Assembly: GCF_900130035.1 (NCBI RefSeq)
Contig: NZ_FQXQ01000004.1
Coordinates: 310,001 to 374,000 of the forward strand
Direction of reading: 5' to 3'
Length of the DNA: 64,000 nt
Source of the DNA: Wenyingzhuangia marina
GTDB taxonomy: Bacteria > Bacteroidota > Bacteroidia > Flavobacteriales > Flavobacteriaceae
The notes beneath the pieces are model-generated. The model saw only the letters and a program-made list of their open reading frames with translations. It was not told the origin of the DNA and ran no database searches. Position numbers and translations under genes: made by a program. This document shows, in pieces, positions 16,638-25,523 of the stretch (its first letter is position 1; every line of letters begins with the position of its first letter).

Positions 16638-16669
16638 TTTTGTGTAACTGTATAAAAGTCCTATATTTG
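16638..16669 (+). promoter_or_regulatory. Promoter of the tRNA cluster
   Basis: TTTTG (16638-16642), 19 nt of spacer, then TATATTTG (16662-16669) is a near-perfect Bacteroidota promoter. It lies 26 bp before the first tRNA. Confidence 0.75.
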
Positions 16670-16695
16670 CACCCGCAATAACGAGTGGTATTCAT

Positions 16696-16768
16696 GACCT
16701 GGTAGCTCAGTTGGTAGAGCATCTCCCTTTTAAGGAGAGGGTCCTGGGTTCGAGCCCCAGCCCGGTCA
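16696..16768 (+). tRNA. tRNA-Lys (UUU), copy 1
   Basis: The 73-nt cloverleaf has D-arm GCTC..GAGC, anticodon stem TCTCC/GGAGA around loop CTTTTAA (anticodon TTT), and T-arm CTGGG-TTCGAGC-CCCAG. CCA is not encoded. The acceptor stem GACCTGG/CCCGGTC has a U-C mismatch at the fifth pair. Confidence 0.93.
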
Positions 16769-16800
16769 CAAATTTTAAAACATAACACAAGTTATTGCAT

Positions 16801-16882
16801 GGTGAGATACTCAAGCGGCCAACGAGGGCGGACTGTAAATCCGCTGACTACGTCTTCGCAGGTTCGAATCCTGCTCTCACCA
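16801..16882 (+). tRNA. tRNA-Tyr (GUA)
   Basis: The 82-nt class II tRNA has acceptor stem GGTGAGA/TCTCACC, an anticodon loop in ACTGTAAAT with anticodon GTA, a long variable arm (CTGACTACGTCTTCGCAG) and the T-loop TTCGAAT. CCA is not encoded. It sits between the two lysine tRNAs. Confidence 0.93.
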
Positions 16883-16887
16883 CGGAC

Positions 16888-16960
16888 GACCTGGTAGCTC
16901 AGTTGGTAGAGCATCTCCCTTTTAAGGAGAGGGTCCTGGGTTCGAGCCCCAGCCCGGTCA
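16888..16960 (+). tRNA. tRNA-Lys (UUU), copy 2
   Basis: Identical to the copy at 16696-16768 over its full 73 nt, including the U-C mismatch in the acceptor stem. It starts 5 nt after tRNA-Tyr and is followed directly by a terminator. Confidence 0.93.
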
Positions 16961-16961
16961 C

Positions 16962-16992
16962 AAAAGCTTCCCTTTTTAGGGAAGCTTTTTTT
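16962..16992 (+). terminator. Terminator of the tRNA cluster
   Basis: The stem AAAAGCTTCCCT / AGGGAAGCTTTT with a short T loop and a following T-run begins 2 nt after the last tRNA. Confidence 0.85.
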
Positions 16993-17030
16993 ATTTTAAG
17001 ATAATTTTGTTTTTACTATGACTATGAACA

Positions 17031-17072
17031 AACAAAAAGTCCTAACATAAATTTATGTTAGGACTTTTTGTT
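17031..17072 (-). terminator. 42-nt perfect palindrome terminator after the DUF389 gene
   Basis: The 21 bases at 17031-17051 are the exact complement of 17052-17072 (AACAAAAAGTCCTAACATAAA and its mirror). It lies 17 bp beyond the stop codon of the minus-strand gene at 17090. Confidence 0.75.
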
Positions 17073-17089
17073 ATATAAATGAGTATTTT

Positions 17090-18511
17090 TTAATAATTAA
17101 TCAACTCAATTCTTGTTTTATTAAGTCTTGCTTGCAGCCATTGTTTTAATTGTTCTTCCTTTTGAATGTTTTTAAGCTTCCAGGTAGCTTCGAAAACCAC
17201 AATAGTATCTACGGTTTTAAAATTTGTTTCTAACTTGTTAGCAAAGCTTATTTTTTCTAAATCGCTATATATAATTTTAGCTTCTTGACTAATTTGTATA
17301 AAAGGAATTTGCTGTTTTAAGATGTGCTGTAGCTGTGTTTCTTTTTCAATAATCAATGCTTCTTTTTGTTGAATGATTTCATCTTTGTTAGCAATAAGGT
17401 TTTGATTCTTAAGATAAGAGTTTTTAATCATGTTGATTTCATCTTCTAATAAAGAACTTTTATCATCTTGTTGAATTTGTAAAGTAGAATTAGGTAGACC
17501 GTATTCTTCCATTTTATTAGACCACATTGTTTTTTGAGTCTTGTCTATATTGGTTCCTAATACAACTATTTTTATATTTTTTTTATCATAATCAATAAAA
17601 GTATTGATGATTCCTGCATTTGTTTTTTCTTGAAGTTCACTTATAAAGTGTTCTGCATTTAATTTATATTGATTTTCTTTAAATAATAAATAGAATTGAT
17701 AAATACTAAAACTAATAATGATAGTTGCTATAAAACCTGCCAATTGAGCTATTCTTTTACGCTTGGTTTGATTGATGTATCTAACCATTGGAAAACGTAA
17801 GAATTTTACGACTGCAAAAGTTGCCAAGGCAATAAATATCGCATTGATGATAAACAAAAACATCGCCCCAAAAAAGAATTCTAAATTCCAGGTAGCCAAA
17901 CCAAATCCAGCAGTACAAAGCGGAGGCATTAAAGCAGTTGCAATGGCAATACCTGCAATGGTATTGGTCATTTCTGTTCTTCTACTTAAGGCAATGATTA
18001 AAGCCAATCCCCCTGCCAATGCAATTAATACATCTCTAACATCTGGAGCCGTACGGGCAATAATTTCTGGAGTTGCTTCTTGAAAAAGTGGAATACTAAA
18101 AAATAGAAAAGAAGTGGTAATACTTAGTCCTACCATTACTCCTAAATTAACAAGAGATCTTCTTAAAGTATCAATATCATTAATACCAATAGATAGTCCT
18201 AAACCTAAAATAGGCCCCATTAAGGGGGATACTAGCATGGCTCCAATAACAACTGCAGTAGAGCTAACATTTAATCCAATAGAGGCGATAAATATGGAGA
18301 AAATTAACACCCAAGCATTATGGCTTTTTACAGGGATTCCTGCCTTTATTTTTTCAATGGTTACTTCTTTGTTTGTCTCTTCTCTTATGTCTAAAAGATT
18401 GATGATAAAATCAATAAAAGCTGTAAAAAAACCTTTAAATTCTTTTTGAACTTCTTTCTTTTTATTCTCAATATTTTCATCGCTATTTTCAGGCGTTGTG
18501 TTTTTTTCCAT
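17090..18511 (-). CDS. DUF389 family membrane protein
   Basis: The 473-aa protein has a charged N-terminus, about seven transmembrane segments between residues 66 and 280, and a soluble C-terminal part with a coiled coil (about 365-395). The DUF389 signature is clear in ASIGLNVSSTAVVIGAMLVS, PLMGPILGLGLSIGINDIDT and IAIATALMPPLCTAGFGLAT. The function of the family is not established. It ends 11 bp from the upstream SprT-like gene and may be the last gene of a run that starts with the cyclotransferase at 22271. Confidence 0.85.
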   Translation of the reverse strand: MEKNTTPENSDENIENKKKEVQKEFKGFFTAFIDFIINLLDIREETNKEVTIEKIKAGIPVKSHNAWVLIFSIFIASIGLNVSSTAVVIGAMLVSPLMGPILGLGLSIGINDIDTLRRSLVNLGVMVGLSITTSFLFFSIPLFQEATPEIIARTAPDVRDVLIALAGGLALIIALSRRTEMTNTIAGIAIATALMPPLCTAGFGLATWNLEFFFGAMFLFIINAIFIALATFAVVKFLRFPMVRYINQTKRKRIAQLAGFIATIIISFSIYQFYLLFKENQYKLNAEHFISELQEKTNAGIINTFIDYDKKNIKIVVLGTNIDKTQKTMWSNKMEEYGLPNSTLQIQQDDKSSLLEDEINMIKNSYLKNQNLIANKDEIIQQKEALIIEKETQLQHILKQQIPFIQISQEAKIIYSDLEKISFANKLETNFKTVDTIVVFEATWKLKNIQKEEQLKQWLQARLNKTRIELINY

Positions 18512-18522
18512 GATACTTAAAA

Positions 18523-19119
18523 TTAGTGAATCATAATTTTTACTAGAGCGTTACCTTTAACTAAGAATTTTTTATTGGTACTAATTTCTAAACATTCATA
18601 CCTAGTTCTTCTTTTGTTAAGTATTTTAAAAGTTCTGTTGTTTAGTGTAAACAAAACCCCTGGCTCTAAATCAAATATAAACTTTTTATTAGTATCTAAT
18701 ACTTTGTTTTTTAATTGTAATTGAGTTGATAAAATAGGGTCGCTGTCAGTTGTTGCTTTTGGGTTGATGAGGTGTTTGGCTAATGGATTTAGAATTTCAT
18801 CACTAAAAATATGGTTGTTTAAAAAAGGCAACATCAAGCGTTGAAAACTTTGTTTCCATTCTGTACCATGTGCTTTTGCTTTTGGATATTTTAGATAAGC
18901 ATCTAAATGAGCAATTTCATGTACCAACGTAATTAAAAATTGTTCTTTTGATAAGTTGTTGTTTATGGAAATACTCGCTATGGGTTTTGTAGCTCTAAAA
19001 TCACCTCTTTTGGTTTTTCTGCCATTGACAATTTTTAAATGAAAAGTATAATTGCTCAACAGTTTTGTTAAGGGATCTTTGGCTGATGTAGGAATGTAGG
19101 GTAGTAGTTTGTCTATCAT
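18523..19119 (-). CDS. SprT-like zinc metalloprotease-domain protein
   Basis: The 198-aa protein has a zincin motif HEIAH (67-71) followed by His84 in KAHGTEWKQSF, the pattern of the SprT/Spartan domain. The C-terminal 70 residues are basic but lack the four-cysteine zinc ribbon of other SprT proteins. In eukaryotes the related domain cleaves DNA-protein crosslinks; the bacterial role is unclear. The start is 4 bp from the SDR stop codon, so the genes are probably co-transcribed. Confidence 0.82.
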   Translation of the reverse strand: MIDKLLPYIPTSAKDPLTKLLSNYTFHLKIVNGRKTKRGDFRATKPIASISINNNLSKEQFLITLVHEIAHLDAYLKYPKAKAHGTEWKQSFQRLMLPFLNNHIFSDEILNPLAKHLINPKATTDSDPILSTQLQLKNKVLDTNKKFIFDLEPGVLFTLNNRTFKILNKRRTRYECLEISTNKKFLVKGNALVKIMIH

Positions 19120-19123
19120 AAAA

Positions 19124-19807
19124 CTATGGCGTTGTACTAGATACTTCTAAAACTTTTCCATTGTAAAATTTGTGTCCTGTATTGGTAAAATCAAAAATAT
19201 AATTAGCCATTTCATTTGGAGTAATAGGGGCTTGGTAACCCGGAAAAGCTTCTTGTAGCATTTCTGTTTGTACAGCTCCTAGTGCCAATACGTTAAAGGC
19301 AATTTTTTGTTCTTTGTATTCTTCTGCTAACAACTCAGATAAAGTAATGACAGCTCCTTTTGAGGAACTATAAGCTGCCAAACCTGGGAATTTTAAACTT
19401 CCTTGAATTCCTCCCATACTACTAATGGTTACTACATGACTATTCTCTTGTAAAAAGGGAATGGTTTTTTGAGTTAGTAAAGCAACTGAAAATACATTTA
19501 CTTGATAAACCTCTTGAAAATTTTGTTGAGATATTTCTGTAAAGGGTTTATTTACCAATTTTCCTGCATTGTGAATTAATGCTGTTAGTTTGATATTGTT
19601 TTTAGTTAAATAATCAACAACAGTATCAATTTCATTTTCTTTACTTAGATCTACTCCAAAGGTTTTGATGTTTGGATGATTTACTGCTTCTAAAGTACTA
19701 GTGTTTCTTGATAAAGCTAAGACGTTAAAATTGTTGTTGGCAAATAATTGTGCCAATTCAAATCCAATTCCTCTACTTGTTCCTGTTATGATTACCGTTT
19801 TATTCAT
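19124..19807 (-). CDS. Short-chain dehydrogenase/reductase
   Basis: The 227-aa Rossmann enzyme has the cofactor motif TGTSRGIG (8-15), the NAG motif in HNAGKLVN, and the catalytic Ser (VTISSMGG) and Tyr-x3-Lys (YSSSKGA). Substrate specificity cannot be read from the sequence. The start overlaps the stop of the upstream lipoprotein gene by 8 nt, which implies translational coupling. Confidence 0.9.
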   Translation of the reverse strand: MNKTVIITGTSRGIGFELAQLFANNNFNVLALSRNTSTLEAVNHPNIKTFGVDLSKENEIDTVVDYLTKNNIKLTALIHNAGKLVNKPFTEISQQNFQEVYQVNVFSVALLTQKTIPFLQENSHVVTISSMGGIQGSLKFPGLAAYSSSKGAVITLSELLAEEYKEQKIAFNVLALGAVQTEMLQEAFPGYQAPITPNEMANYIFDFTNTGHKFYNGKVLEVSSTTP

Positions 19808-21242
19808 TTTCTTGTGGTTCTAAGGTCTCAAAATCTATGTGTTGATAGGCTCCAATATCTGGGGCGGTAGTCCTATCTGTTCCAATAATATCTAAAGGAA
19901 CTTCGGTTGCTGTAGTGATATCCGCTTGATTAATTCCTTCGTTATCTAATCCAATCCTTAAATCGTTGATAGAAGTATTTCTAAAATCAAGATTTTTGTT
20001 TAACAACACATTTGTGTAATAGGTATTATTGTCGGTATTATATAAATCATCTCCTTTTTCTAAATCCAACAAACAATTTTTTATGTTGAAATTAAAAATA
20101 GGTTCATTGTCATTTTTATCTAAAAACAATTCAGAATTTCTGGTTCCTGAAATAATGCAATTAATAAAATTAGCACTGTTTAAGGGGGTGTTTATTTTGG
20201 TCTCCTCGTCATCAAGATAATAGTTTGTTAAAGAAACAGTACTTTCAGATTTAATCCCTTTACTCCAATAATTAGCAAAAGTACTGTGCTTAAAAATATA
20301 ATCACCTCCTTGTAAAAATAAACCAGATTTTCCTGCTTGTCCAACTACAAGGTTTTCTCCAATCATGTTGGCATTTGTAGTATAAATACCATTTTCTGCA
20401 GCATTATATATTTCAGTATTTTTAATGGTGATAAGATTATTGTTATTAATGATTTTTAATCCAGTTGTTGGATTTAAAATTTTTAAATAATTGATGTCTA
20501 CAATATCTGCATTGTTGATATTTATTCCTTGCCATTGCCCAGGAACTTGATCGTATTCATAATTTAAATTATCACTTTTAAAAACAATAGAATCATTTAG
20601 AGTTCCGTTGATGTTTAAAGTAGCTCCTTGAGAAATACTTAAACTTGAATTTTTGCTAAAGTGGACAACAACTCCGGCATCAATAGTTAAAGTTCCATTT
20701 TCGGGAACAATAGCGTTACCATAAATAACATAAGGTTTTGTGTTGGTAAAGGTGGTTTCTGATATTTCAAAGTCAGTATTATTGCTGTCGTATAAAAAAG
20801 TAGCATCTTTTACCAAAGTTACAAGGTTTACATGTTGTTGTGTTCCATTAGGATCAAATAAAATTTTATCTTCATAAACCATTTCAGCATTGGTTTCATT
20901 CGCAGGTATCGTTCCTTCTACAAAAACATAAATACTATCTTTTTGTAGAATTAAAACATCATTAAATTCTGTTCCAGAAACACCATCTACGTTAATTCTA
21001 TATTTAGAATTTGATTTTTCTAGTTGAATTTTAGGAATTAAAATATCATTTTTGGTATTGTTGTAAACTTTTAAAATTTTGGTGGTGGTACTAAGATTGT
21101 TAAAAACGGTATCTAAAAAAAGAGTGTCTTTGGAAAAGCTTAAATTCCCATTACTTTTTACGGTATTAAAATCCTTACGACAAGAAATTTGACATGCTAC
21201 AAGAATGATAAAACCTATTTTAAAAAGAGAGCTAAACTTCAT
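19800..21242 (-). CDS. Lipoprotein with a right-handed beta-helix-like domain
   Basis: The 480-aa lipoprotein has two possible lipidation cysteines, Cys17 (LVAC) and Cys21 (QISC). After an N-terminal domain with FNNLSTTTKILKVYNNTKND, the central part (about 160-400) shows repeated Asn/Ile-rich rungs (TIKNTEIYNAAENGIYTTNA, then FKHSTFANYWSKGIKSES) typical of parallel beta-helices. It ends with an IGAYQH motif common in such proteins. No catalytic residues can be assigned. The gene starts one base after the cyclotransferase stop and overlaps the SDR gene. Confidence 0.7.
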   Translation of the reverse strand: MKFSSLFKIGFIILVACQISCRKDFNTVKSNGNLSFSKDTLFLDTVFNNLSTTTKILKVYNNTKNDILIPKIQLEKSNSKYRINVDGVSGTEFNDVLILQKDSIYVFVEGTIPANETNAEMVYEDKILFDPNGTQQHVNLVTLVKDATFLYDSNNTDFEISETTFTNTKPYVIYGNAIVPENGTLTIDAGVVVHFSKNSSLSISQGATLNINGTLNDSIVFKSDNLNYEYDQVPGQWQGININNADIVDINYLKILNPTTGLKIINNNNLITIKNTEIYNAAENGIYTTNANMIGENLVVGQAGKSGLFLQGGDYIFKHSTFANYWSKGIKSESTVSLTNYYLDDEETKINTPLNSANFINCIISGTRNSELFLDKNDNEPIFNFNIKNCLLDLEKGDDLYNTDNNTYYTNVLLNKNLDFRNTSINDLRIGLDNEGINQADITTATEVPLDIIGTDRTTAPDIGAYQHIDFETLEPQENE

Positions 21243-22271
21243 TTATTTTACAATTTCAATTTCAAATAATTTGTCCCAATTTTTACCAGTAACATATAAT
21301 TTATTTGTGTTAGGGTTGTAGGCAATTCCGTTTAACACTTTGTCTTGAGATTGAGCAATGGTTTTGTTGTCTAAATGATCAGTTAAACCGTTTAAATTGA
21401 TAACCGCTTTAACAGTTCCGTTTTTAGGATCGATGATAGTAATGGCGTTTTTCATCCAAATATTGGCATAAATTTCACCATTCACATATTCTAATTCATT
21501 TAATTCTTCAACACGTCTTTTATTCGTATAAACTTCAATATAACTTTCTTCCTGTCCATTTTCAGGGTTTAAGAACCAAATTTTTTCAGTACCATCAGAT
21601 TTCATCAAATGAGTATTGTTATGAGTTAATCCCCAACCTTCTTTACTTTTGTTGTAATTAAAAGTTTTAAGTGTTTTAAAAGTATCAACATCATGAATAA
21701 AACCAATACCAGCTTGCCAAGTAAGTTGGTAAACTTTGTTGTTAAAAATAGTAATTCCTTCTCCAAAGTATTTGTTGGCTAAGGCTTGTTCTTTTAAAAC
21801 CTTTCCTGTTTCTAAATCTACTTTTCTCAATACAGATTTACCTCTTTGCCCTGTACTTTCGTATAATTCGTTATTATGGAATTCTAATCCTTGTGTAAAA
21901 GCTTCTCTATCGTGAGGATAGGTGTTGATGATTTTGTATCCATAGACTTTAGGCTTTGTATCTGCTAAAAAGATAACTTCTTTTTCTTTGTTGATGACAT
22001 CATCATTTTCTCCGATACTTGCTTTCAGAAGGTGTTTTCCTAAGCGATAATTTTTAATATCAATAGCAGCTTTTGGACCCGAACCAATTTTTTTTCCATC
22101 TAAAAAATAAGTAATTTCATTTTCTTTATCAGTAGAAGTTGATATAGAAACGTTTAATGGTTGATTAATTTGTATTTTTGTAGGCGTTTCTAGGTTAAAA
22201 TCTGCTTTGGTTTTGCAGGCAGAAAAGCACAGAATTATTGAAAGTGATAAGATAATTTGGTTAAAAGACAT
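21243..22271 (-). CDS. Glutaminyl-peptide cyclotransferase, lipoprotein
   Basis: The 342-aa protein has a lipoprotein signal (CFSAC, Cys19), a short Ig-like domain (about 25-105) and a C-terminal five-bladed propeller of the plant-type glutamine cyclotransferase family. Typical segments are YPHDREAFTQGLEFHNNELY, ESTGQRGKSVLRKVDLETGK and NELEYVNGEIYANIW. The enzyme converts N-terminal Gln to pyroglutamate. That is of interest in Bacteroidota because many exported proteins begin with Gln after signal cleavage, as several in this window do. Confidence 0.88.
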   Translation of the reverse strand: MSFNQIILSLSIILCFSACKTKADFNLETPTKIQINQPLNVSISTSTDKENEITYFLDGKKIGSGPKAAIDIKNYRLGKHLLKASIGENDDVINKEKEVIFLADTKPKVYGYKIINTYPHDREAFTQGLEFHNNELYESTGQRGKSVLRKVDLETGKVLKEQALANKYFGEGITIFNNKVYQLTWQAGIGFIHDVDTFKTLKTFNYNKSKEGWGLTHNNTHLMKSDGTEKIWFLNPENGQEESYIEVYTNKRRVEELNELEYVNGEIYANIWMKNAITIIDPKNGTVKAVINLNGLTDHLDNKTIAQSQDKVLNGIAYNPNTNKLYVTGKNWDKLFEIEIVK

Positions 22272-22342
22272 CTGATTTATAAAAATAAGGTTGATAATGT
22301 AAAAATATTTCTTTTTATTTTTTTATTAATCAAAAATATAGT

Positions 22343-22350
22343 TAAATTTG
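22343..22350 (+). promoter_or_regulatory. Candidate -7 element TAAATTTG for rpmE2
   Basis: Matches TAnnTTTG, 42 bp before the L31 start codon. The upstream region is T-rich but without a clear TTTG at -33. Confidence 0.45.
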
Positions 22351-22392
22351 CAGTCTCAAAAATAAAACAACAGTTAAAACATATATATAATT

Positions 22393-22644
22393 ATGAGAAA
22401 AGGAATACATCCAGAAAATTATAGAATGGTAGCTTTTAAGGATATGTCTAATGATGATGTATTTTTAACTCGTTCAACAGCAAATACAAAAGAAACTATT
22501 GAAGTTGATGGTGTAGAATATCCAGTTGTTAAAATGGAAATTTCTAGAACTTCTCATCCTTTCTATACAGGTAAGTCTAAATTAGTTGATACTGCAGGAC
22601 GTATTGACAAATTCAAAACTAAATACGCTAAGTTTAAAAAGTAA
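22393..22644 (+). CDS. rpmE2: 50S ribosomal protein L31, type B
   Basis: The 83-aa protein begins [19 protein letters not shown] and contains [20 protein letters not shown], the hallmark of L31. It has none of the four zinc-binding cysteines of type A L31, so it is the zinc-independent paralogue used as the normal L31 in many Bacteroidota. It is a single-gene unit with its own promoter and a strong terminator. Confidence 0.97.
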   Translation: MRKGIHPENYRMVAFKDMSNDDVFLTRSTANTKETIEVDGVEYPVVKMEISRTSHPFYTGKSKLVDTAGRIDKFKTKYAKFKK

Positions 22645-22667
22645 TTTTTTAAACTTTTCAGAAATAT

Positions 22668-22700
22668 AAAAAAGCTGTTGAAATTCTCAACAGCTTTTTT
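22668..22700. terminator. Bidirectional terminator between rpmE2 and phoH
   Basis: A 14-bp stem (AAAAAAGCTGTTGA / TCAACAGCTTTTTT) with a 5-nt loop between convergent genes. Confidence 0.85.
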
Positions 22701-22721
22701 GTGTTTCCTATAAACAAAGAA

Positions 22722-24053
22722 TTATAATAAATCGTTTGCAAGATTTGCCAATTCTGAACGTTCACCTTTTTCTAGTTTAATATGAGCAAATAGTTTATGC
22801 CCTTTTAACTTATCAATTAAATAAGTTAACCCATTACTATGCTCATCCATGTAAGGAGTGTCAATTTGGTTGATATCTCCAGTGAAAATAATTTTAGTTC
22901 CTTCCCCAGCTCTGGTAATAATGGTTTTTACTTCGTGTGGTGTTAAGTTTTGAGATTCATCAATAATCATAATAACACCTGCTAAACTTCTACCTCTAAT
23001 AAAGGCCAAAGCTGTTAATACCAAATCTTCATTTTCTTCCATTTCATCTAAAGCCTTTCTTTTTCTAGAATCTGCTTTGTACTGAGATTTGATGAATTTT
23101 AAATTGTCAAACAAAGGTTGCATGTAAGGAGATATTTTTTCTTCAGCACCTCCGGGTAAAAAACCAATGTCTCTATTGCTTAAAGGAATAATAGGTCTGG
23201 CTAAAATAATTTGGTTATATAGAGATTTTTGTTCTAAAGCGGTGGCTAAAGCTAAAAGTGTTTTTCCAGTACCAGCAACTCCTTGTAAAGCCACTAATTT
23301 AATATCAGGATTTAGTAAAGCATCAATCGCAAATGTTTGTTCTGCATTTTTAGGTTTAATTCCATATGCATAACTTTTTTCTACACGTTCTATTTGATCT
23401 GTTTCTGGATTGTATCTCGCCAATACAGAATCTTGGTTGTTATTAATGATATAATAACCATTAGCCATTTTTTGCTCTCCTAAAATTCCGTTTTCGGGAA
23501 TGTGATTGTTTTGATATAATTCTCTAATCACATCTGACTCTAAATCATTAAGATTGATAGATCCTTTAGAAACTTTTTTAATGTCTTCTACCTTTCCTGT
23601 TTTGTAATCTTCCGCTTTTAACTCTAATGCCTTAGCTTTAATTCTTAAGTTGATGTCTTTAGTTACTAAGGTAACTTTAAAGTCTGGATAAGATTCTTTA
23701 ATTAATAAAGCAGTATCTATAATTCTATGATCATTTTTTTTAGAACCATAAGCATCTTTTGCATTGGTACCCGATGCATTGTCGTGCATAGAAATGAATA
23801 AATCACCTTTGTTTTCACCTAAACTAATCCATTCATTTAAATTTTGATGTTCTGATATTTTATCTAAAAAACGAATGACTGATCTAGCTTCAAAGTTTTT
23901 AGTATCGTTACCAATTTTAAAATTATCTAGTTCTTCTAGAACGGTGATGGGAATTACAACATTGTTGTCTTGGAAGTTTCTAATAGAGTTATGATCAAAA
24001 AGAAGTACAGAAGTATCTAGTACAAATATTTTTTTTGCCTGTTTTTTTGTCAT
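22722..24053 (-). CDS. phoH: PhoH family protein with N-terminal PIN domain (PhoH2)
   Basis: The 443-aa protein joins a PIN RNase-like domain (about 8-145: VLDTSVLLFDHNS, then TVLEELDNFK and VTKDINLR) to a PhoH ATPase/helicase domain (about 230-443) with Walker A GVAGTGKT (258-265) and Walker B VIMIIDESQNL. PhoH2 proteins act as ATP-dependent RNA helicases/RNases and in some bacteria form toxin-antitoxin pairs. No antitoxin-like gene is seen next to this one. A gap of about 200 bp with a terminator separates it from the upstream gene. Confidence 0.9.
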   Translation of the reverse strand: MTKKQAKKIFVLDTSVLLFDHNSIRNFQDNNVVIPITVLEELDNFKIGNDTKNFEARSVIRFLDKISEHQNLNEWISLGENKGDLFISMHDNASGTNAKDAYGSKKNDHRIIDTALLIKESYPDFKVTLVTKDINLRIKAKALELKAEDYKTGKVEDIKKVSKGSINLNDLESDVIRELYQNNHIPENGILGEQKMANGYYIINNNQDSVLARYNPETDQIERVEKSYAYGIKPKNAEQTFAIDALLNPDIKLVALQGVAGTGKTLLALATALEQKSLYNQIILARPIIPLSNRDIGFLPGGAEEKISPYMQPLFDNLKFIKSQYKADSRKRKALDEMEENEDLVLTALAFIRGRSLAGVIMIIDESQNLTPHEVKTIITRAGEGTKIIFTGDINQIDTPYMDEHSNGLTYLIDKLKGHKLFAHIKLEKGERSELANLANDLL

Positions 24054-24135
24054 GTTGTAATGTTTAGTGTTTTCTAAAAGTAGGAATCTTTTTTTTGGAA
24101 AACAACGTTAAAACCCCATAAAATAAAAGAAAAAA

Positions 24136-24164
24136 GCTTAGATGATTTTAAAAATCACCTAAGC
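24136..24164 (-). terminator. Terminator after the nucleotidyltransferase-kinase gene
   Basis: GCTTAG / CTAAGC with an inner TGATTTT/AAAATCA pairing, followed on the minus strand by a T-run, lies about 95 bp past the stop codon at 24258. Confidence 0.6.
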
Positions 24165-24257
24165 CATTTTGATTTAAATACTTACCCCTAAGCATTAGTA
24201 CTTAAATTTAATAAAAACATTTGTTGTAAGCAAATGTTAATCAGTGTTTTAGTTTTT

Positions 24258-25409
24258 TTATAAAACTTCTTTTCGTCTTACATTAATTTTCATTGCTCCT
24301 TCAATAGGGGTTTCTGATACTAAAATTAAATAACCACCACCACCAGCTCCGGCTAATTTCCACGCCAAGGCTTTGTCTTTGTATTTTTCAATTTCAGTAT
24401 TGATTTTATCATTGATCATGGCAGGAAACATTTTTGTTTGTGCATTGAATGATTTTTTAAAACCTTCTGAAAATTTTTGTAAATCTTTATTTTTAATAGC
24501 TTCCCAAACTTCATCGGCAGCATTAGTGAGTGATTTTACGTTTTCTTCGTTAATGTAAGTTTCTTTTAATAAGTCTAAACCTGGTTCTCTAGGCCACAAC
24601 AAAGTCATGTAAATATGATCTTCTAACCATGAGATTGTTTCTTCATCGTGAATAGATTCAAATTTTAAAGGCCAATATTGATTGTCATAATAGTGGCGAA
24701 CCAATCCTGGCATGCAAATCCCAATTGCATCTTGTGCTCCAGAAATTAATGTTGAACCAGGAGTGTTTTCAAATTTAAAAAGTATTTCAGCTAATTTTTC
24801 TGGCTTTTCTAAAGGTAAATAATAAGGCCATATTTTTTTAGCAGCATTTCTTGTTGAGGTAGACATTCCACAACGCTCATTGTATTCAATAATAGGTTCA
24901 AGAGACAATGTAATTGCCCATCCTGGATGGTATTTAGAAACATAAGGTTGATCTATCCAAGTTCCGGCAAGATCTATTCTGTATGGCAAAACACAATTTC
25001 CACCAGTTCTTATTGCTGTTGTTGACCTTTCAGGAAGACCTTCTTCTGGAATTCTTTTTAAATTGATTAGTTCTATATTTAATTGATCACATAACTCTTG
25101 TTTTGATGGAGAAAAACCATCTTCATTTACAACAAAACAATCAGGTTTTAAATTTTCTAAATCTTCTTTAAAATCTAGAATTCCTGAACCAGAATTTACA
25201 AAAGCTTTTGTCACATGCTTTATAGCATTAATCATGTAAAGTCTTTCTTGTTCTGAATTTATGGTTTTACGCCCTTTTAATTCTTCTATAGTAGCATCTG
25301 AGCCAATACCTACATATAAATCTCCATAAGAAGAAGCTTCTTTAAAGAATGCAATATGTCCGCTATGTAACATATCAAAACAACCGGATACAAATATTTT
25401 TTTTTTCAT
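24258..25409 (-). CDS. Fusion of cytidylyltransferase-like and GHMP kinase-like domains
   Basis: The 383-aa protein has two parts. Residues 1-134 are a nucleotidyltransferase of the glycerol-3-phosphate cytidylyltransferase type (GCFDMLHSGHIAFF with HSGH at 15-18, ending in the usual RSTTAIR). Residues 138-383 look like a GHMP kinase: motif 1 LPYRIDLAGTWID (141-153) and motif 3 KLAGAGGGGYL (351-361). The phosphate-binding motif 2 is poor (PGSTLISGAQDAIG, 217-230, instead of PxxxGLGSSA). A sugar-phosphate kinase plus NDP-sugar synthetase is the obvious reading, as in heptose or fucose salvage. The substrate is unknown. Confidence 0.72.
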   Translation of the reverse strand: MKKKIFVSGCFDMLHSGHIAFFKEASSYGDLYVGIGSDATIEELKGRKTINSEQERLYMINAIKHVTKAFVNSGSGILDFKEDLENLKPDCFVVNEDGFSPSKQELCDQLNIELINLKRIPEEGLPERSTTAIRTGGNCVLPYRIDLAGTWIDQPYVSKYHPGWAITLSLEPIIEYNERCGMSTSTRNAAKKIWPYYLPLEKPEKLAEILFKFENTPGSTLISGAQDAIGICMPGLVRHYYDNQYWPLKFESIHDEETISWLEDHIYMTLLWPREPGLDLLKETYINEENVKSLTNAADEVWEAIKNKDLQKFSEGFKKSFNAQTKMFPAMINDKINTEIEKYKDKALAWKLAGAGGGGYLILVSETPIEGAMKINVRRKEVL

Positions 25410-25523
25410 TAGAATATCTTCAAAGTTTTAGTCGACAATATATTTTATAACATAAAATAAAGCAAACATTTGTTATTGTAAATATTTGCTTTATTTGATA
25501 CTTTTTTGAAAAAATAAAAAGAA

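Noticed and set aside
16423-17004. ORFs across the tRNA cluster on both strands
   Set aside because: They run through three clear tRNA genes and the ATPase gene. The apparent coding is a shadow.
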